The position numbers and the translations under genes are program-made. Shown piece after piece: positions 54,801 to 62,334 of a DNA stretch of 64,000 bases; position 1 is the first letter of the stretch, and each line of letters begins with the position of its first letter. The stretch comes from CAVQEG01 sp963711465 (lineage in GTDB: Bacteria; Bacteroidota; Ignavibacteria; OLB7). The stretch covers positions 2,666,001-2,730,000 of the forward strand of contig CAVQEG010000001.1 of assembly GCA_963711465.1 (NCBI GenBank). Reading direction: 5' to 3'. The notes under the pieces were generated by a model. That model did not search any database. It worked only from the letters and a program-made list of their open reading frames with translations, and was not told the DNA's origin.

Positions 54801-55184
54801 GTCGACCTCATCGAAGCACACCGTTCGATCCTCGAGGCGGCACGCTCGGTCGTCTCCGGTTCGCTGGCACAGGCCCTGCCCCTGCTGCTGCGAACCTTCG
54901 ACATGCTCGATCAACGGGGCGAACTCTTCCCGGGACTGCACGACGACTTCTTCGACGCCGCGCGCGCGGAATTCGAGTTCCGCCTCCACGAATCCACGCT
55001 GCATACCGCGCGCGGGTTGATCGCTGCCGGCGATCTGCGTGGAGCCGAGCGCCTGCTTGAGCGCGCCGACAACGCCATGCCGGGCGATGAGGACATCGCC
55101 GAGATGCTCGACCTGGTTCTCAACCGCCAGGGCCGGTTCACCGCCGCTGCCCGGCGTCGTCTCGACGCAAACGAGCTTCGGTAG
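51873..55184 (+). CDS. Large STAND-type ATPase with C-terminal winged-helix/BTAD module
   Basis: 1,103 residues. An AAA/STAND ATPase (about 15-300): FTGRDEQVDRLREIW, then P-loop GEAGVGKS (45-52), LLAVEDIHLL (Walker B and sensor region, about 128-137) and RPLDSE as the sensor. A long helical, TPR-like middle (300-870) follows. The last 220 residues form a winged helix (about 885-975, LSMIGEIAVTI, RGSRLARFLALL) and a BTAD (980-1095, ending in EDIAEMLDLVLNRQGR). This is the MalT/AfsR-like layout of signal-responsive transcription activators. It may sense a ligand via the helical arm with ATP-driven oligomerisation. The ligand and targets are unknown. The ATG at 51873 has no clear ribosome-binding site. 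Confidence 0.85.
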   Translation: MHTLADFLNHGLLPFTGRDEQVDRLREIWRTLSTAHGMRVVLAIGEAGVGKSRLVEAFLPSVSREGGLAVHVKLYPDSAVSIAPLISHAVARATTAIGLSDDEPDGRSISDAIVALRRIARLRPLLLAVEDIHLLRDDGLAEFHRLIDALGDEHILVFAVARPLDSEVLAVLERHIVQVLSIEGLDSDAVATLWERIFDSPIDPSVLQVLMHRTLGNPLALRSALRAAVNSGTMLHDVDAGGWFISAEIAAFDDVIERGVRVLSEGMAVHLDAEERHAALRLATLGEIFSHDAARQLLDDPDRMVQRLMFKGIVRTSDTPATALCGTRRDGSLLEFTHTLIHRHLVEAESPDLDAIVGAIASDAAIYSAVPFELLESADGSLSIDSEIARRAFNRINRSVPNLNETTDWRLALRLRGAAKRIYEEYRDALPAERRVAFEAILLYQQLLVDLRQQHTDEFRALAEQMLDVTMQSEHEPVIGMRILAASFLYLSSFRRDPSECRGIWDRVETMVGQYPWLRYSREYLSFLRRVLLSLNNQEFDGDLRRLTVERVESLDADTDAPQEFITQFRRIIYPELLGIFSDRETFERRLRLLEDIEERISPGQFMTKRIWLRFYAGRFVEIERLMPEAFDRTLRLGEHRGYYFCRLIHLAVRMLLGEEFATIHSEAEELFASIPEEIRASFALNFQQYLSACGLLCAGPAAGCRAAESFGISRDLLDMAENACYAVMLGTPDAFEYALRNGEPDHTLHDLLRAAAGDPDVDRAAARRSAVAVFEADAYVFFDFIEVVAAIDLLQYCERHEALQGLTAELHDLIQTSLQQWLDWMCASDAVAVVATTLDRFGSFLSKRELRERRAQLAAARERHSPAPSGTEKPHRLRLSMIGEIAVTISDEPPARVRGSRLARFLALLVADRMLSEPLTFREMCELLDSHHGPVDPERLRKGLNDAVYRVRELLGADAVITERERSELNLDVVEVDLIEAHRSILEAARSVVSGSLAQALPLLLRTFDMLDQRGELFPGLHDDFFDAARAEFEFRLHESTLHTARGLIAAGDLRGAERLLERADNAMPGDEDIAEMLDLVLNRQGRFTAAARRRLDANELR

Positions 55185-55704
55185 CCCCCACGCGTTCCCG
55201 CCACGACGTGATCTGCGCCACATGGTGATGGCCATGCCACGCGTAGTGGGCAACGAGCCAGTCGAGTGTGACCGCGCCGTGATCGGGATGAATGTAGACG
55301 CGGGCGAATTCCGATGCGGGCGTGTGCCGCAACAGCAGCGCCCAGCGCCGATGCAGTCCCTCGACGAGCGCGAGTGACGGCGCCACATCGGCCCGGCGCG
55401 CATCGTAGAGCTCCGCCCAGAGATTCTCGTCGTAGATCACCACCCGTGGAGCTATCTCCGTCAGCGCCAGCCGGAACCGGACGTACGCGTTCAGATGCGT
55501 ATCCGCCAGATGGTGCACCACCTGGCGTATCGTCCAGCCCCCTTCACGGTACGGCGTGTCGAGCTGCTCGTCGCTCAATCCTGCGACCGCCGCGCGAAGC
55601 GCTGCCGGAACGGAGTCGAGTTCTCCGATCGACTGCTCCCGCAGCTCCGGCGTGTACACCTCCGGCTCCACGTACGTCCCGAGTGGATATCGAATGCTGT
55701 CCAT
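55138..55704 (-). CDS. DinB/YfiT-like metal-dependent transferase (bacillithiol transferase family)
   Basis: 188 residues. DinB four-helix metal site: VVHHLADTHLNAYVRFRLALTE (first His), and HHHVAQIT near the C-terminus with the second and third His. The central RYPLGTYVEPEVYTPEL and GLHRRWALLLRHT are the YfiT/BstA pattern. Relatives transfer bacillithiol or other small thiols to electrophiles using Zn or Ni. The ATG at 55704 has GGAG upstream. Its 3' end overlaps by 47 bp the end of the convergent STAND regulator, which is unusually long for convergent genes. Tag follows upstream on the same strand. Confidence 0.88.
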   Translation of the reverse strand: MDSIRYPLGTYVEPEVYTPELREQSIGELDSVPAALRAAVAGLSDEQLDTPYREGGWTIRQVVHHLADTHLNAYVRFRLALTEIAPRVVIYDENLWAELYDARRADVAPSLALVEGLHRRWALLLRHTPASEFARVYIHPDHGAVTLDWLVAHYAWHGHHHVAQITSWRERVGATEARLRRDDAGQRR

Positions 55705-55760
55705 GCAATGCTCCGTTCGAATGTGATGTCCGCTCACTGCCGGCACGTTCGCCGGATCGC

Positions 55761-56294
55761 TCACCGCCCCTGCCGCCGCAGCACCTCGTCGATCCTCTGC
55801 TGCACCGGACAGTCCGATCGGTGCGCGCCCGGCAGATACGCCGTACTCATCAGGAACTCGCCGGTAATCTCTCCGCCGGTGAAGCGAAACGTGCGCCGGA
55901 ACAGCGCCACCCACTCCTTCTTCGACAGCCGATGGTGGTGATCGAGCCACGCCGCGAACGAACCGTGCGTATCGCGCAGTGCCACGATGCGACCGGCATT
56001 GGCGATCGCCGCCTCGATCTTCAGCCGGTTGCGAATGATTCCGGCATCGGCCAGCAGACGGCTGCGCTCCCGCTCACCGTAGTTGGCCACCGTGTCGATA
56101 TCGAACGCATCGAACGCGCGGCGAAAATTCTCCCGCTTCTTCAGAATCGTCAGCCACGACAGCCCCGCCTGGTTGATCTCCAGCACGAGTCGTTCGAACA
56201 GACCGTTGTCGTCGCGAAGGGGAAATCCGTATTCGTGGTCGTGGTACGGGCCGTGGTAGGGATGGCCGGGGGCGACGTCGCAGTAGGTGCTCAT
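55761..56294 (-). CDS. tag: DNA-3-methyladenine glycosylase I (Tag)
   Basis: 177 residues. Tag features: the entry YHDHEYGFPLRDDNGLFERLVLEINQAGLSW with the conserved E-x-x-Q-x-G-L-S-W, KKRENFRRAFDAFD, and the zinc-binding C-terminal region HRSDCPVQQ with Cys and His (the N-terminal Cys is CDV at residue 5). It removes 3-methyladenine from alkylated DNA. It is the upstream neighbour of the DinB gene, 56 bp apart on the same strand, so the two may be one transcript for alkylation or electrophile stress (inference). The ATG at 56294 is the expected family start. Confidence 0.93.
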   Translation of the reverse strand: MSTYCDVAPGHPYHGPYHDHEYGFPLRDDNGLFERLVLEINQAGLSWLTILKKRENFRRAFDAFDIDTVANYGERERSRLLADAGIIRNRLKIEAAIANAGRIVALRDTHGSFAAWLDHHHRLSKKEWVALFRRTFRFTGGEITGEFLMSTAYLPGAHRSDCPVQQRIDEVLRRQGR

Positions 56295-56324
56295 GAATTC
56301 AAACGTAGTCAAGCGATCGGCCAC

Positions 56325-56356
56325 AACGAAAACGGGACACCCTCGCGGGCGTCCCG
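56325..56356 (-). terminator. Terminator of the DUF1186 gene
   Basis: CGGGACACCC and GGGCGTCCCG around a TCGC loop (56333-56356, one mismatch). Read leftward it is followed by TTTTCG. It separates the DUF1186 gene from Tag. Confidence 0.65.
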
Positions 56357-56403
56357 TCGTTCAGTCTTCAGATATCGGACCTCGGACCGTGTCCGAGCGC
56401 GGC

Positions 56404-57219
56404 CTAATCCGCCAGTCCGCGTCCGGCACGACCGCGAAGGAGTACATCGGTCAGCGGCTGGGTTTCGCGCCACATATCCCAGCGACTCATCTCCTCGACC
56501 GCATCGGTAACGATTCCGTAGCGACTGGCATGCAGGTCCGCCAGTACCGCGTCGACGGGACGGCGGGCGACGCGCTCGAGCTCTTCGAATTCCATCACCG
56601 ACTCATCGACGAGGCCCTGATCGTACGTGAGACGAACATCATCGACCAGATCGCCGGGATGGATGTCCGCGCAGAGACAGGCCAGCTGGCTCCAGATGAA
56701 CGACGGCACCCGTTCGACCAGATCGTCCTCATAGATCTCCCGGAAGTAGTCGATCACCTGATTGCGCGTCAGGTCGCCGGACTCGATCATGCAGACCAGC
56801 GAACTGAGCGCGGCGGCACGGACGTACTCGTCGGCATCGGGATTCTCGATGAGGGCCTTGATCGACACGAGTCCCTTGTGACCGACTGAGGCCAGAATCC
56901 GGTCGAGTCCGTCGGTGGTCACGTCGTCGGTAATGGCCAGGAGAAGGTTCTCCGGAAGCGAGAAGAGCTCGATGACCAGCGGAAGAGCCCGGGTCTCGCG
57001 GAACTGTGCCAGCAGGTAGAGCGCGACGAAGTGGCCGATGTAGTTGGGATCCCCCACGATCTCGCGAGGGTCGTTGACCGCCTGCTCGAGAATACTCAGC
57101 AGCTGGGGCGTCGATCGTTCGCGCGATGCAACCACCTCGCGGAGCGCATCGAGGGGAAAGCGTCCCGAATAGCGGCAGAGTCGCGCGAGCGCAGTATCGG
57201 TTTGCATGCTGACGTGCAT
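56404..57219 (-). CDS. DUF1186 domain protein (HEAT-like)
   Basis: About 271 residues. DUF1186 pattern: LARLCRYSGRFPLDALREVVASRERSTPQLLSILEQAVNDPR at the N-terminus, then repeated alpha-helical HEAT-like units (LPLVIELFSLPENLL, ALIENPDADEYVRAAALSSLV) and a conserved YFREIYEDDLVER near residue 175. It lacks the SEC-C zinc motif that some relatives carry at the C-terminus. Function unknown. The start is uncertain: 57219 fits the family length best, with later or earlier ATGs at 57207 and 57249 possible. It has its own terminator. Confidence 0.82.
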   Translation of the reverse strand: MHVSMQTDTALARLCRYSGRFPLDALREVVASRERSTPQLLSILEQAVNDPREIVGDPNYIGHFVALYLLAQFRETRALPLVIELFSLPENLLLAITDDVTTDGLDRILASVGHKGLVSIKALIENPDADEYVRAAALSSLVCMIESGDLTRNQVIDYFREIYEDDLVERVPSFIWSQLACLCADIHPGDLVDDVRLTYDQGLVDESVMEFEELERVARRPVDAVLADLHASRYGIVTDAVEEMSRWDMWRETQPLTDVLLRGRAGRGLAD

Positions 57220-57788
57220 CGTATTGAACGTTGGTTGGAGGGCTTGCATCGGGAGCCGGCATTTGTTGAATCCGGTGACGGACGCGAGGTCGTCCGTCCG
57301 AGGCACTTCTTACATGACAACCAATCGGACAAATACATAACGGTCGCGCTAAAAGTTGTACGCGAATCCGAGCCAGGGGATGAACGGGATGCCCTCCGCA
57401 GATCCGATGAGCGACGGCGTGGTGACCGTACCGAAGTCGACGGCGACGTTCTCGCCGAAGCGTCGCGCGGCTGCCGAGAGCATCAGGCGGTAGTTTGGTC
57501 GCGCGACCAAGCCCCCTGAAACGGCGCCGGGCCGACCCTCGCGGGTCGGCCCGAATGCGCGTGCCTCTCTTGATGCTCTCTCCTACACGCTGGGTAAACG
57601 ATATGGAGAAGCAGAAGGTTGCTGCGGTCACATATGGATACAAGTGATGCGCGGTGGGCGCGGTCGTCCTCGGCCGTTGCGGTCCTCGAAGCGGTGCGAC
57701 CACCCGCCGTCGAGACCCGTGAGCTCCCGCAGCCACCGCCAGGAATCACCGCGTCCACTGCAACGACCGGGAACGAATCCCGATGACC
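57220..57788. other. Intergenic region with a gene remnant
   Basis: About 570 bases. It contains the outer-membrane-protein tail at 57349-57552 and a perfect 10-bp hairpin, GGGCCGACCC-tcgc-GGGTCGGCCC at 57529-57552, which has the same TCGC loop as the DUF1186 terminator but no T-run. Nothing else is recognisable from 57560 to 57788. Confidence 0.5.
57349..57525 (-). pseudogene. C-terminal fragment of an outer-membrane beta-barrel protein
   Basis: Read leftward, an in-frame segment gives LVARPNYRLMLSAAARRFGE and then NVAVDFGTVTTPSLIG through SAEGIPFIPWLGFAYNF, ending with a Phe and a TAG at 57349-57351. Terminal Phe and alternating strands are typical of outer-membrane barrels. The rest of the gene is missing upstream, so it looks like a decayed 3' end. 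The upper limit is approximate. Confidence 0.55.
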
Positions 57789-57823
57789 AAAAAAAAAGTC
57801 GGGCGATGCATGCACCGCCCGAC
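57789..57823 (-). terminator. Terminator of the DEAD-box helicase gene
   Basis: A long imperfect palindrome GTCGGGCG...CGCCCGAC (57798-57823) with a TGCATGCA core. Read leftward it is followed by nine T (57789-57797 on the plus strand are A). It begins about 5 bases after the stop. Strong. Confidence 0.88.
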
Positions 57824-57827
57824 ACGA

Positions 57828-59102
57828 TTATCGACGCCGTCTGCCGCCGGGGCGGCTATTGCGTGAGCGACGCGGCCTCGCGCCACCACCGCCGCCTCCT
57901 ACCCGTTCGGTGGCGCCGCGTGGACGGGCGGCCATCGGACGTGGCGCCGCCTGCGCGGCTTCGGAATCGAAGACGAAGCCGGGATAGGAGTCCCGCTGGA
58001 ACCGCCGTCCCACGAACCGCTCGATCTGCTTCATGTACGGTTCCTCGTCGTGGGAGACGAAGGTGATCGCGTCGCCGGTCGACTCCGCCCTGCCCGTGCG
58101 GCCGATGCGGTGGATGTAGCTGTCGGCCTGATTCGGTGTGTCGAAGTTGATCACGTGAGAGACTCCTTCGACATCAATTCCGCGCGAGGCAATGTCGGTG
58201 GCGACAAGAACCTGGAAGCTTCCCTTTCGGAATCCTTCGAGGGCACGCTCGCGCTGTCCCTGGGTTCGGTTGCCGTGAATCGCGGCTGCGCGAATGCCGC
58301 GCTGCTCGAGCTTTCGGGCAATCCTGTCGGCGCGATGCTTCGTCTTCGAGAAGACCAGAATGCTCTCGGCATCCTCGGTTTTCAGAATGTGCAGCAGCAG
58401 ATCCATCTTCTCGTTGTTGGCCACCCGGTAGAACGCCTGCGTCACGGAGGCAGCCGGGTTGCGTCGCTCACCGATCTCGACACGCTGGGGATTGCGCTGA
58501 ACGCTGCGAGCCAGCGACTCGATTTCCGGCGGCATGGTCGCCGAGAAGAGGAGCGTCTGACGGTGCTGGGGAAGCTCCGCCACGATACGGCGGACATCCT
58601 TGATGAATCCCATTTCGAACATGCGATCGGCCTCGTCGAGCACCAGGATTTCGACGCGCGACAGATCGATGCTGCCGCGACCGACGTGATCGAGCAGCCG
58701 TCCCGGCGTGGCGATGGCGATCTCGACACCGCGGCGCAGTGCCCGTACCTGGGGCTCCATGCCGACTCCGCCGAAGATGGCCACACTCTGCAGCCCGGTG
58801 TGACGACCGTATCGACGCACTGACTGCTCCACCTGCAACGCGAGCTCGCGTGTGGGAAGCACGACGAGCGCGCGAACGTGGCGTCCGCCGCTACGCGTTG
58901 GCTTCGCCAGGAGTCGATCCAGCATCGGCAGCACGAAGGCGGCCGTCTTTCCTGTTCCGGTCTGCGCACAGCCGGTGAGATCGGCGCCGGAAGCAGCGAT
59001 CGGTATCGCCGCGTTCTGTATCGGCGTGGGGGTGTGGTAGCCCTCCTCGAGCACACCACGGATGACCTGCTCATGCAGGCCAAGAGACTTGAACGTTGTC
59101 AT
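57828..59102 (-). CDS. DEAD-box RNA helicase
   Basis: About 424 residues. All DEAD motifs are visible: Q motif TPTPIQ, Walker A AQTGTGKT, PTRELA, TPGRLLD, DEAD box as VLDEADRMF, SAT as SATMPPE, then the second domain with FSKTKHRAD, TDIASRGID and HRIGRTGRA. The C-terminal tail (about 370-424) is Arg/Gly-rich (RRSRNSRPGGRRRR) and could bind RNA. It unwinds RNA duplexes, in ribosome assembly or at low temperature. The ATG at 59102 gives the family start (TTFKSLGLHEQVIRGVLEEG). A strong terminator follows the stop. Confidence 0.95.
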   Translation of the reverse strand: MTTFKSLGLHEQVIRGVLEEGYHTPTPIQNAAIPIAASGADLTGCAQTGTGKTAAFVLPMLDRLLAKPTRSGGRHVRALVVLPTRELALQVEQSVRRYGRHTGLQSVAIFGGVGMEPQVRALRRGVEIAIATPGRLLDHVGRGSIDLSRVEILVLDEADRMFEMGFIKDVRRIVAELPQHRQTLLFSATMPPEIESLARSVQRNPQRVEIGERRNPAASVTQAFYRVANNEKMDLLLHILKTEDAESILVFSKTKHRADRIARKLEQRGIRAAAIHGNRTQGQRERALEGFRKGSFQVLVATDIASRGIDVEGVSHVINFDTPNQADSYIHRIGRTGRAESTGDAITFVSHDEEPYMKQIERFVGRRFQRDSYPGFVFDSEAAQAAPRPMAARPRGATERVGGGGGGARPRRSRNSRPGGRRRR

Positions 59103-59572
59103 ACTTGCGTGTTGTGTGGAACCTCTCCGGCATCGCCGGCGCTTCCACGATGTGAAGACCCGTCGCAGGAATCGATCGAAGCGGACCAGGGACACGTCCG
59201 CGAACAGACATGGCGGAACGCCAGCCTCTCACGCAGGACGAGCCTGTGGGGACTTCTTCTGAATCGATGTCATTCTGGGATGCGGTGGCATCTGCCGCCG
59301 GACCTCTCGAAGCGCGAGTCAGTGATTACGGTCGCCGTTGGCGACCTCCGCTTCCGAGACGGCATCCGAACCGGCAGCGGCGTCTCGATCACCCGGGACG
59401 CGATCCACTCGACCATGGTGGCCCTCATCGGGCCGTCGAAGCGGGGTCACGTGCAGTGGGTGGCATGAGACGTGGAACCATCAAGATACACCGACGACGG
59501 CCCGACTACAATCGGATTGTGGTGAGCGAACGTGAACGCTGCAACGACGGCATGGCCTGCGCTCGGCCCGAC
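59103..59572. other. Intergenic region, no gene seen
   Basis: About 470 bases upstream of the DEAD-box gene and downstream of the DUF6624 gene. Frames are not protein-like; no terminator or other structure stands out. Confidence 0.5.
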
Positions 59573-60196
59573 TCACTGTCCCAGCCCGTAGCGTCGACGC
59601 AGTGCACCGACGTATTCCGCGAGCGGCGAGAGCTGCATCCGCGCTCGCAGCGAGTCGACACGGACCGAGTCCTCCAGCGGCGCGACCTCGACGTCGCCGC
59701 CCACGATCGCGATCTGCGTGCCGTAGCGCTGCGGTAGCCCGTGGCTGACCAGCACGCGATCGGTCAGCAGCGCGACATCCCGACCGGACAGAATTCCCGC
59801 CGCAAATGCCTTCTGAATGTGCGGCAGCATCCGCTGCTGAAACTCCGGATCACGTCCGGCATGCTGTACGATCAGAAACGCCGCCTGGACGCCGTCCGGC
59901 CCGACCCGCTGGGGGTCGGGCCAGCCGTGCTCGGCGACGATCTGCTTCAGTCGCGTTCGATTGACGAGGTCGACCGAGTCCTGACGATGAACGTCCTCGA
60001 TGGTGACGTTGTCGATTCCCTTGGCCATCAGCTCCTTCCGTATCCCGCGGTCGGCACGGGCAAGCTCCAGCAGTTCGTCGTGCAGCGCCGAGCCGGCCGA
60101 CGCGGACGTCATCGTCGTCGTCCCCTCGTGCGATGCACACGAGACCGCCACCAGCATGCATGCCGTCACAATCGAACCGGACAGAAGGCGCCGCAT
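59573..60196 (-). CDS. DUF6624 domain lipoprotein
   Basis: 207 residues. Lipoprotein signal with VSCAS (Cys about 20). The DUF6624 pattern follows: LLELARADRGIRKEL, RTRLKQIVAEHGWPDPQRVG (G-W-P), AAFLIVQHAGRDPEFQQRMLP (V-Q-H), GILSGRDVALLTDRV and QRYGTQ. The ending YVGALRRRYGL is typical. Membrane-anchored, function unknown. It begins MRRLLSGSIV and is the next gene downstream, after 83 bp, of the repeat lipoprotein at 60280. Confidence 0.85.
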   Translation of the reverse strand: MRRLLSGSIVTACMLVAVSCASHEGTTTMTSASAGSALHDELLELARADRGIRKELMAKGIDNVTIEDVHRQDSVDLVNRTRLKQIVAEHGWPDPQRVGPDGVQAAFLIVQHAGRDPEFQQRMLPHIQKAFAAGILSGRDVALLTDRVLVSHGLPQRYGTQIAIVGGDVEVAPLEDSVRVDSLRARMQLSPLAEYVGALRRRYGLGQ

Positions 60197-60279
60197 GAGC
60201 TTCGTCGTATCTGGGTGATCGTACGTCCTGTCGAATGATCCCGATGAGCACCCCGGCGCCGGTCGATGCTTCGCTCGAC

Positions 60280-60834
60280 TCAGCTCGACCGCTTTGCCTC
60301 GATCTTCTCACCCGACGGGTTGACAAGGTACCAATCACCGCCAAAGCCATTGAGGCCCTCGCCCATCGTCTGGCCCGGTCCCGTGTCCGACTGATAGTAG
60401 TAGAGCGGCCATCCGTTGTACGTCACCTGCATCGCCCCGTCCGGCCGGGTCACGGTGCCTACCAGGGCGGAATCCAGATCCGGTACAGAGACGCCCGGCG
60501 TGCCGGTGGTCACCAGCGGCGGCCACGCCTGCATGCAGTCCCCCGTACAGCTGCTTGTATCTCCCTGCGTGTCGGCCGAGAACATGTAGAGCGCGCGGCC
60601 GTCGGCGTCGACCACGTACTGGCCATACTCCTGGCTGGACGTCAGACCGAGCATGGCCACGTTCACCACGGGTGTCGGCGCCACCTCCGCGGCCGTGTCG
60701 ACGCCGGCCATCTGGTCCGTGTTCGAATTCTCGTTCTCTGTCCCCTTGTCGCACGAGGTCGCGCCGGCGACGAGCACCGTCAGCAGCAGCGCTGCGGTGA
60801 TACTGCGTTGAAGCGGATTGAATCGATGTGCCAT
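60280..60834 (-). CDS. Secreted repeat lipoprotein (Lipoprotein_15 type)
   Basis: About 184 residues. Signal with VAGATSC (Cys about 30). Two copies of the Lipoprotein_15 repeat follow: YVVDADGRALYMFSADTQGD (about 75-95) and VTYNGWPLYYYQSDTG (about 140-155), each with the G-x-x-L-Y-x-F/Y-x-x-D core, and SCTGDCMQAWPPL between them, typical of this family with the C-x-x-x-C pair. The family is widespread and thought to be surface-exposed; the job is unknown. Start at 60834. Confidence 0.88.
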   Translation of the reverse strand: MAHRFNPLQRSITAALLLTVLVAGATSCDKGTENENSNTDQMAGVDTAAEVAPTPVVNVAMLGLTSSQEYGQYVVDADGRALYMFSADTQGDTSSCTGDCMQAWPPLVTTGTPGVSVPDLDSALVGTVTRPDGAMQVTYNGWPLYYYQSDTGPGQTMGEGLNGFGGDWYLVNPSGEKIEAKRSS

Positions 60835-60972
60835 CGGTGCAGCCCTGATTGTTGGTGTTGGATTCATTGCGGTCGTTCGGCAACGCGACATCCCGATTCA
60901 CCGATCGACCTTCCTGACGGATAGAGCCGCAAACCTGCTGCAAATACCCCGCCGATCGTGCCGCGCCGTCTC

Positions 60973-61371
60973 TCACGGCAGCCGGTACCCCAGCACGCGC
61001 GCGAGCAGCGTCGAGGTGCTCGGATCGGTGCGGAACGCCACGACTCCCTCGCGCACGGCTTTGCCCGGCACGAAGGGGAACTGCACATGCGCGCGGTCGG
61101 TGTCCGCATCGCGTATCAGCAGCACCTCCACGAGCACGTCCTCGGCGGTGCGGGTGCCGTCGTTGTGAACGGTGAGGCCGAGCTCGTAGCGATCGTCCCG
61201 GTGGCTGGCTCCGTCGAATTCCACACGAAGTGCCGGCGGGGTCGGTACGAGCACGAGCAGCTGGTAGACGAGCACGCCAATCACGCCGGCGACGATCAGA
61301 CTCGCACCGCCCAGCACGAACCACTCGAGCACGTTGCGATCCCTTGAACCATGGTCGTGTTTCGAAGCCAT
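60973..61371 (-). CDS. TIGR02588 family protein
   Basis: About 132 residues. One N-terminal membrane helix (LEWFVLGGASLIVAGVIGVLVYQLL, about 15-40), then a beta-domain (PTPPALRVEFDG, LGLTVHNDGTRTAEDVLVEVLLI) facing the periplasm. The pattern of the helix followed by P-P-x-L/I-x-V and N-x-G-x-x-T/x-A matches TIGR02588. It is found next to TIGR02587 in many genomes, as here, and the pair probably forms one complex of unknown function. The stretch DADTDRAHVQFPFVPGKAVREG is in its second half. Confidence 0.82.
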   Translation of the reverse strand: MASKHDHGSRDRNVLEWFVLGGASLIVAGVIGVLVYQLLVLVPTPPALRVEFDGASHRDDRYELGLTVHNDGTRTAEDVLVEVLLIRDADTDRAHVQFPFVPGKAVREGVVAFRTDPSTSTLLARVLGYRLP

Positions 61372-61401
61372 TGTATACCTCCGCAAAGCGTCATGCGGCG
61401 C

Positions 61402-62268
61402 CTAATCCTGCCGTTGTTGCTGCAGCAGAAGCCGGCCGGCCGAGGAGCCGAGCGTCGCCGGGAGTCCCAGGGCCACCGACTCGGCGACGGCCATCGTCAG
61501 CGACGTGTGGTCGAATCGACCGTAAAACCAGAGCAGGAACGCCGAGACGAAGACGGCCATGGCGTACATCACCGTGACGCCTGCGACGACCTCGGGGACC
61601 GAGCCGGCCTCGCGGACGTGGCGGCTGGCACCGTTGAACTCGCTGTAGTAGAGAATCGTCGCACCGATGGCGAGCGAAAGCGCGACCATGCCGAGGATCC
61701 GGATGGTGTCCGCGTTCGCGGCGATGACCACCACCTCCTGCGTCGGCGCGATGTTCGACGCCACCACCACCGCACCGCAGGCGGCCATGACCAGCTGCTC
61801 CGGCAGATGCACGCGGCGCTTGGCGCGCGTCGAGACGTCGTCCTCCGACTGGCCGGTGCGTCCCTGATCACTGGAGCCACCGAGCTGCGCCGTGCCGATG
61901 GAGATGCCGATGGCAATCGTCATCGCCTCGATGACCGACTTGCCGACGATCTCCGACAGACTCATCCCGCTGCGAATCTCTCCGACGAGCCACAGCAGAC
62001 CCAGCGACATGAGCAACCCGAGTCCGAGATCCTCGATCGACTCGGTCGCCACGTGGCCGAAGGAACGGTCGCGCCGCAGTCCAGCAAAGTTGTTGTATCC
62101 GAGCAGCAGCAGGTAGGTGGCGGCAATACCGATGATCAGACGCGTCGTACCGGCGACGAACCCGATCCACCAGATTTCCATCGTGTAGATCAGGGGCAGA
62201 CTGAAGAGGAATCCGCCGGCGATCCCACGAGCGTATTGCTTGAGTGATGTCTCGATCGATCGCGGCAT
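61402..62268 (-). CDS. TIGR02587 family membrane protein
   Basis: About 288 residues with eight hydrophobic helices. The start RSIETSLKQYARGIAGGFLFSLPLIYTMEIWW is the family signature, with A-G-x-L-F-x-x-P-L-x-x-T-M-E-x-W. It then has LGLGLLMSLGLLWL, MTIAIGISIGTAQLG, and a soluble loop of charged residues before LPEQLVMAACGAVVVASNIAPTQEVVVIA. Unknown function. It precedes the TIGR02588 gene by 30 bp on the same strand, so the two are translated together. Confidence 0.85.
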   Translation of the reverse strand: MPRSIETSLKQYARGIAGGFLFSLPLIYTMEIWWIGFVAGTTRLIIGIAATYLLLLGYNNFAGLRRDRSFGHVATESIEDLGLGLLMSLGLLWLVGEIRSGMSLSEIVGKSVIEAMTIAIGISIGTAQLGGSSDQGRTGQSEDDVSTRAKRRVHLPEQLVMAACGAVVVASNIAPTQEVVVIAANADTIRILGMVALSLAIGATILYYSEFNGASRHVREAGSVPEVVAGVTVMYAMAVFVSAFLLWFYGRFDHTSLTMAVAESVALGLPATLGSSAGRLLLQQQRQD

Positions 62269-62334
62269 TGTTCCCGGAGTTAGATCGACGCATCTCGAGC
62301 GCACGCAAATCCGGGGCCAGAGCCCGCGAGTCGC

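Noticed and set aside
53067..55403. Long leftward frame opposite the STAND/BTAD regulator
   Set aside because: Shadow of a real gene; no domain in the leftward translation except the DinB protein at its left-strand end, which has its own frame.
59210..59737. Rightward 175-codon frame upstream of the DEAD-box gene
   Set aside because: Mixed Arg/Pro-rich sequence, and its right part is antisense to the DUF6624 gene.
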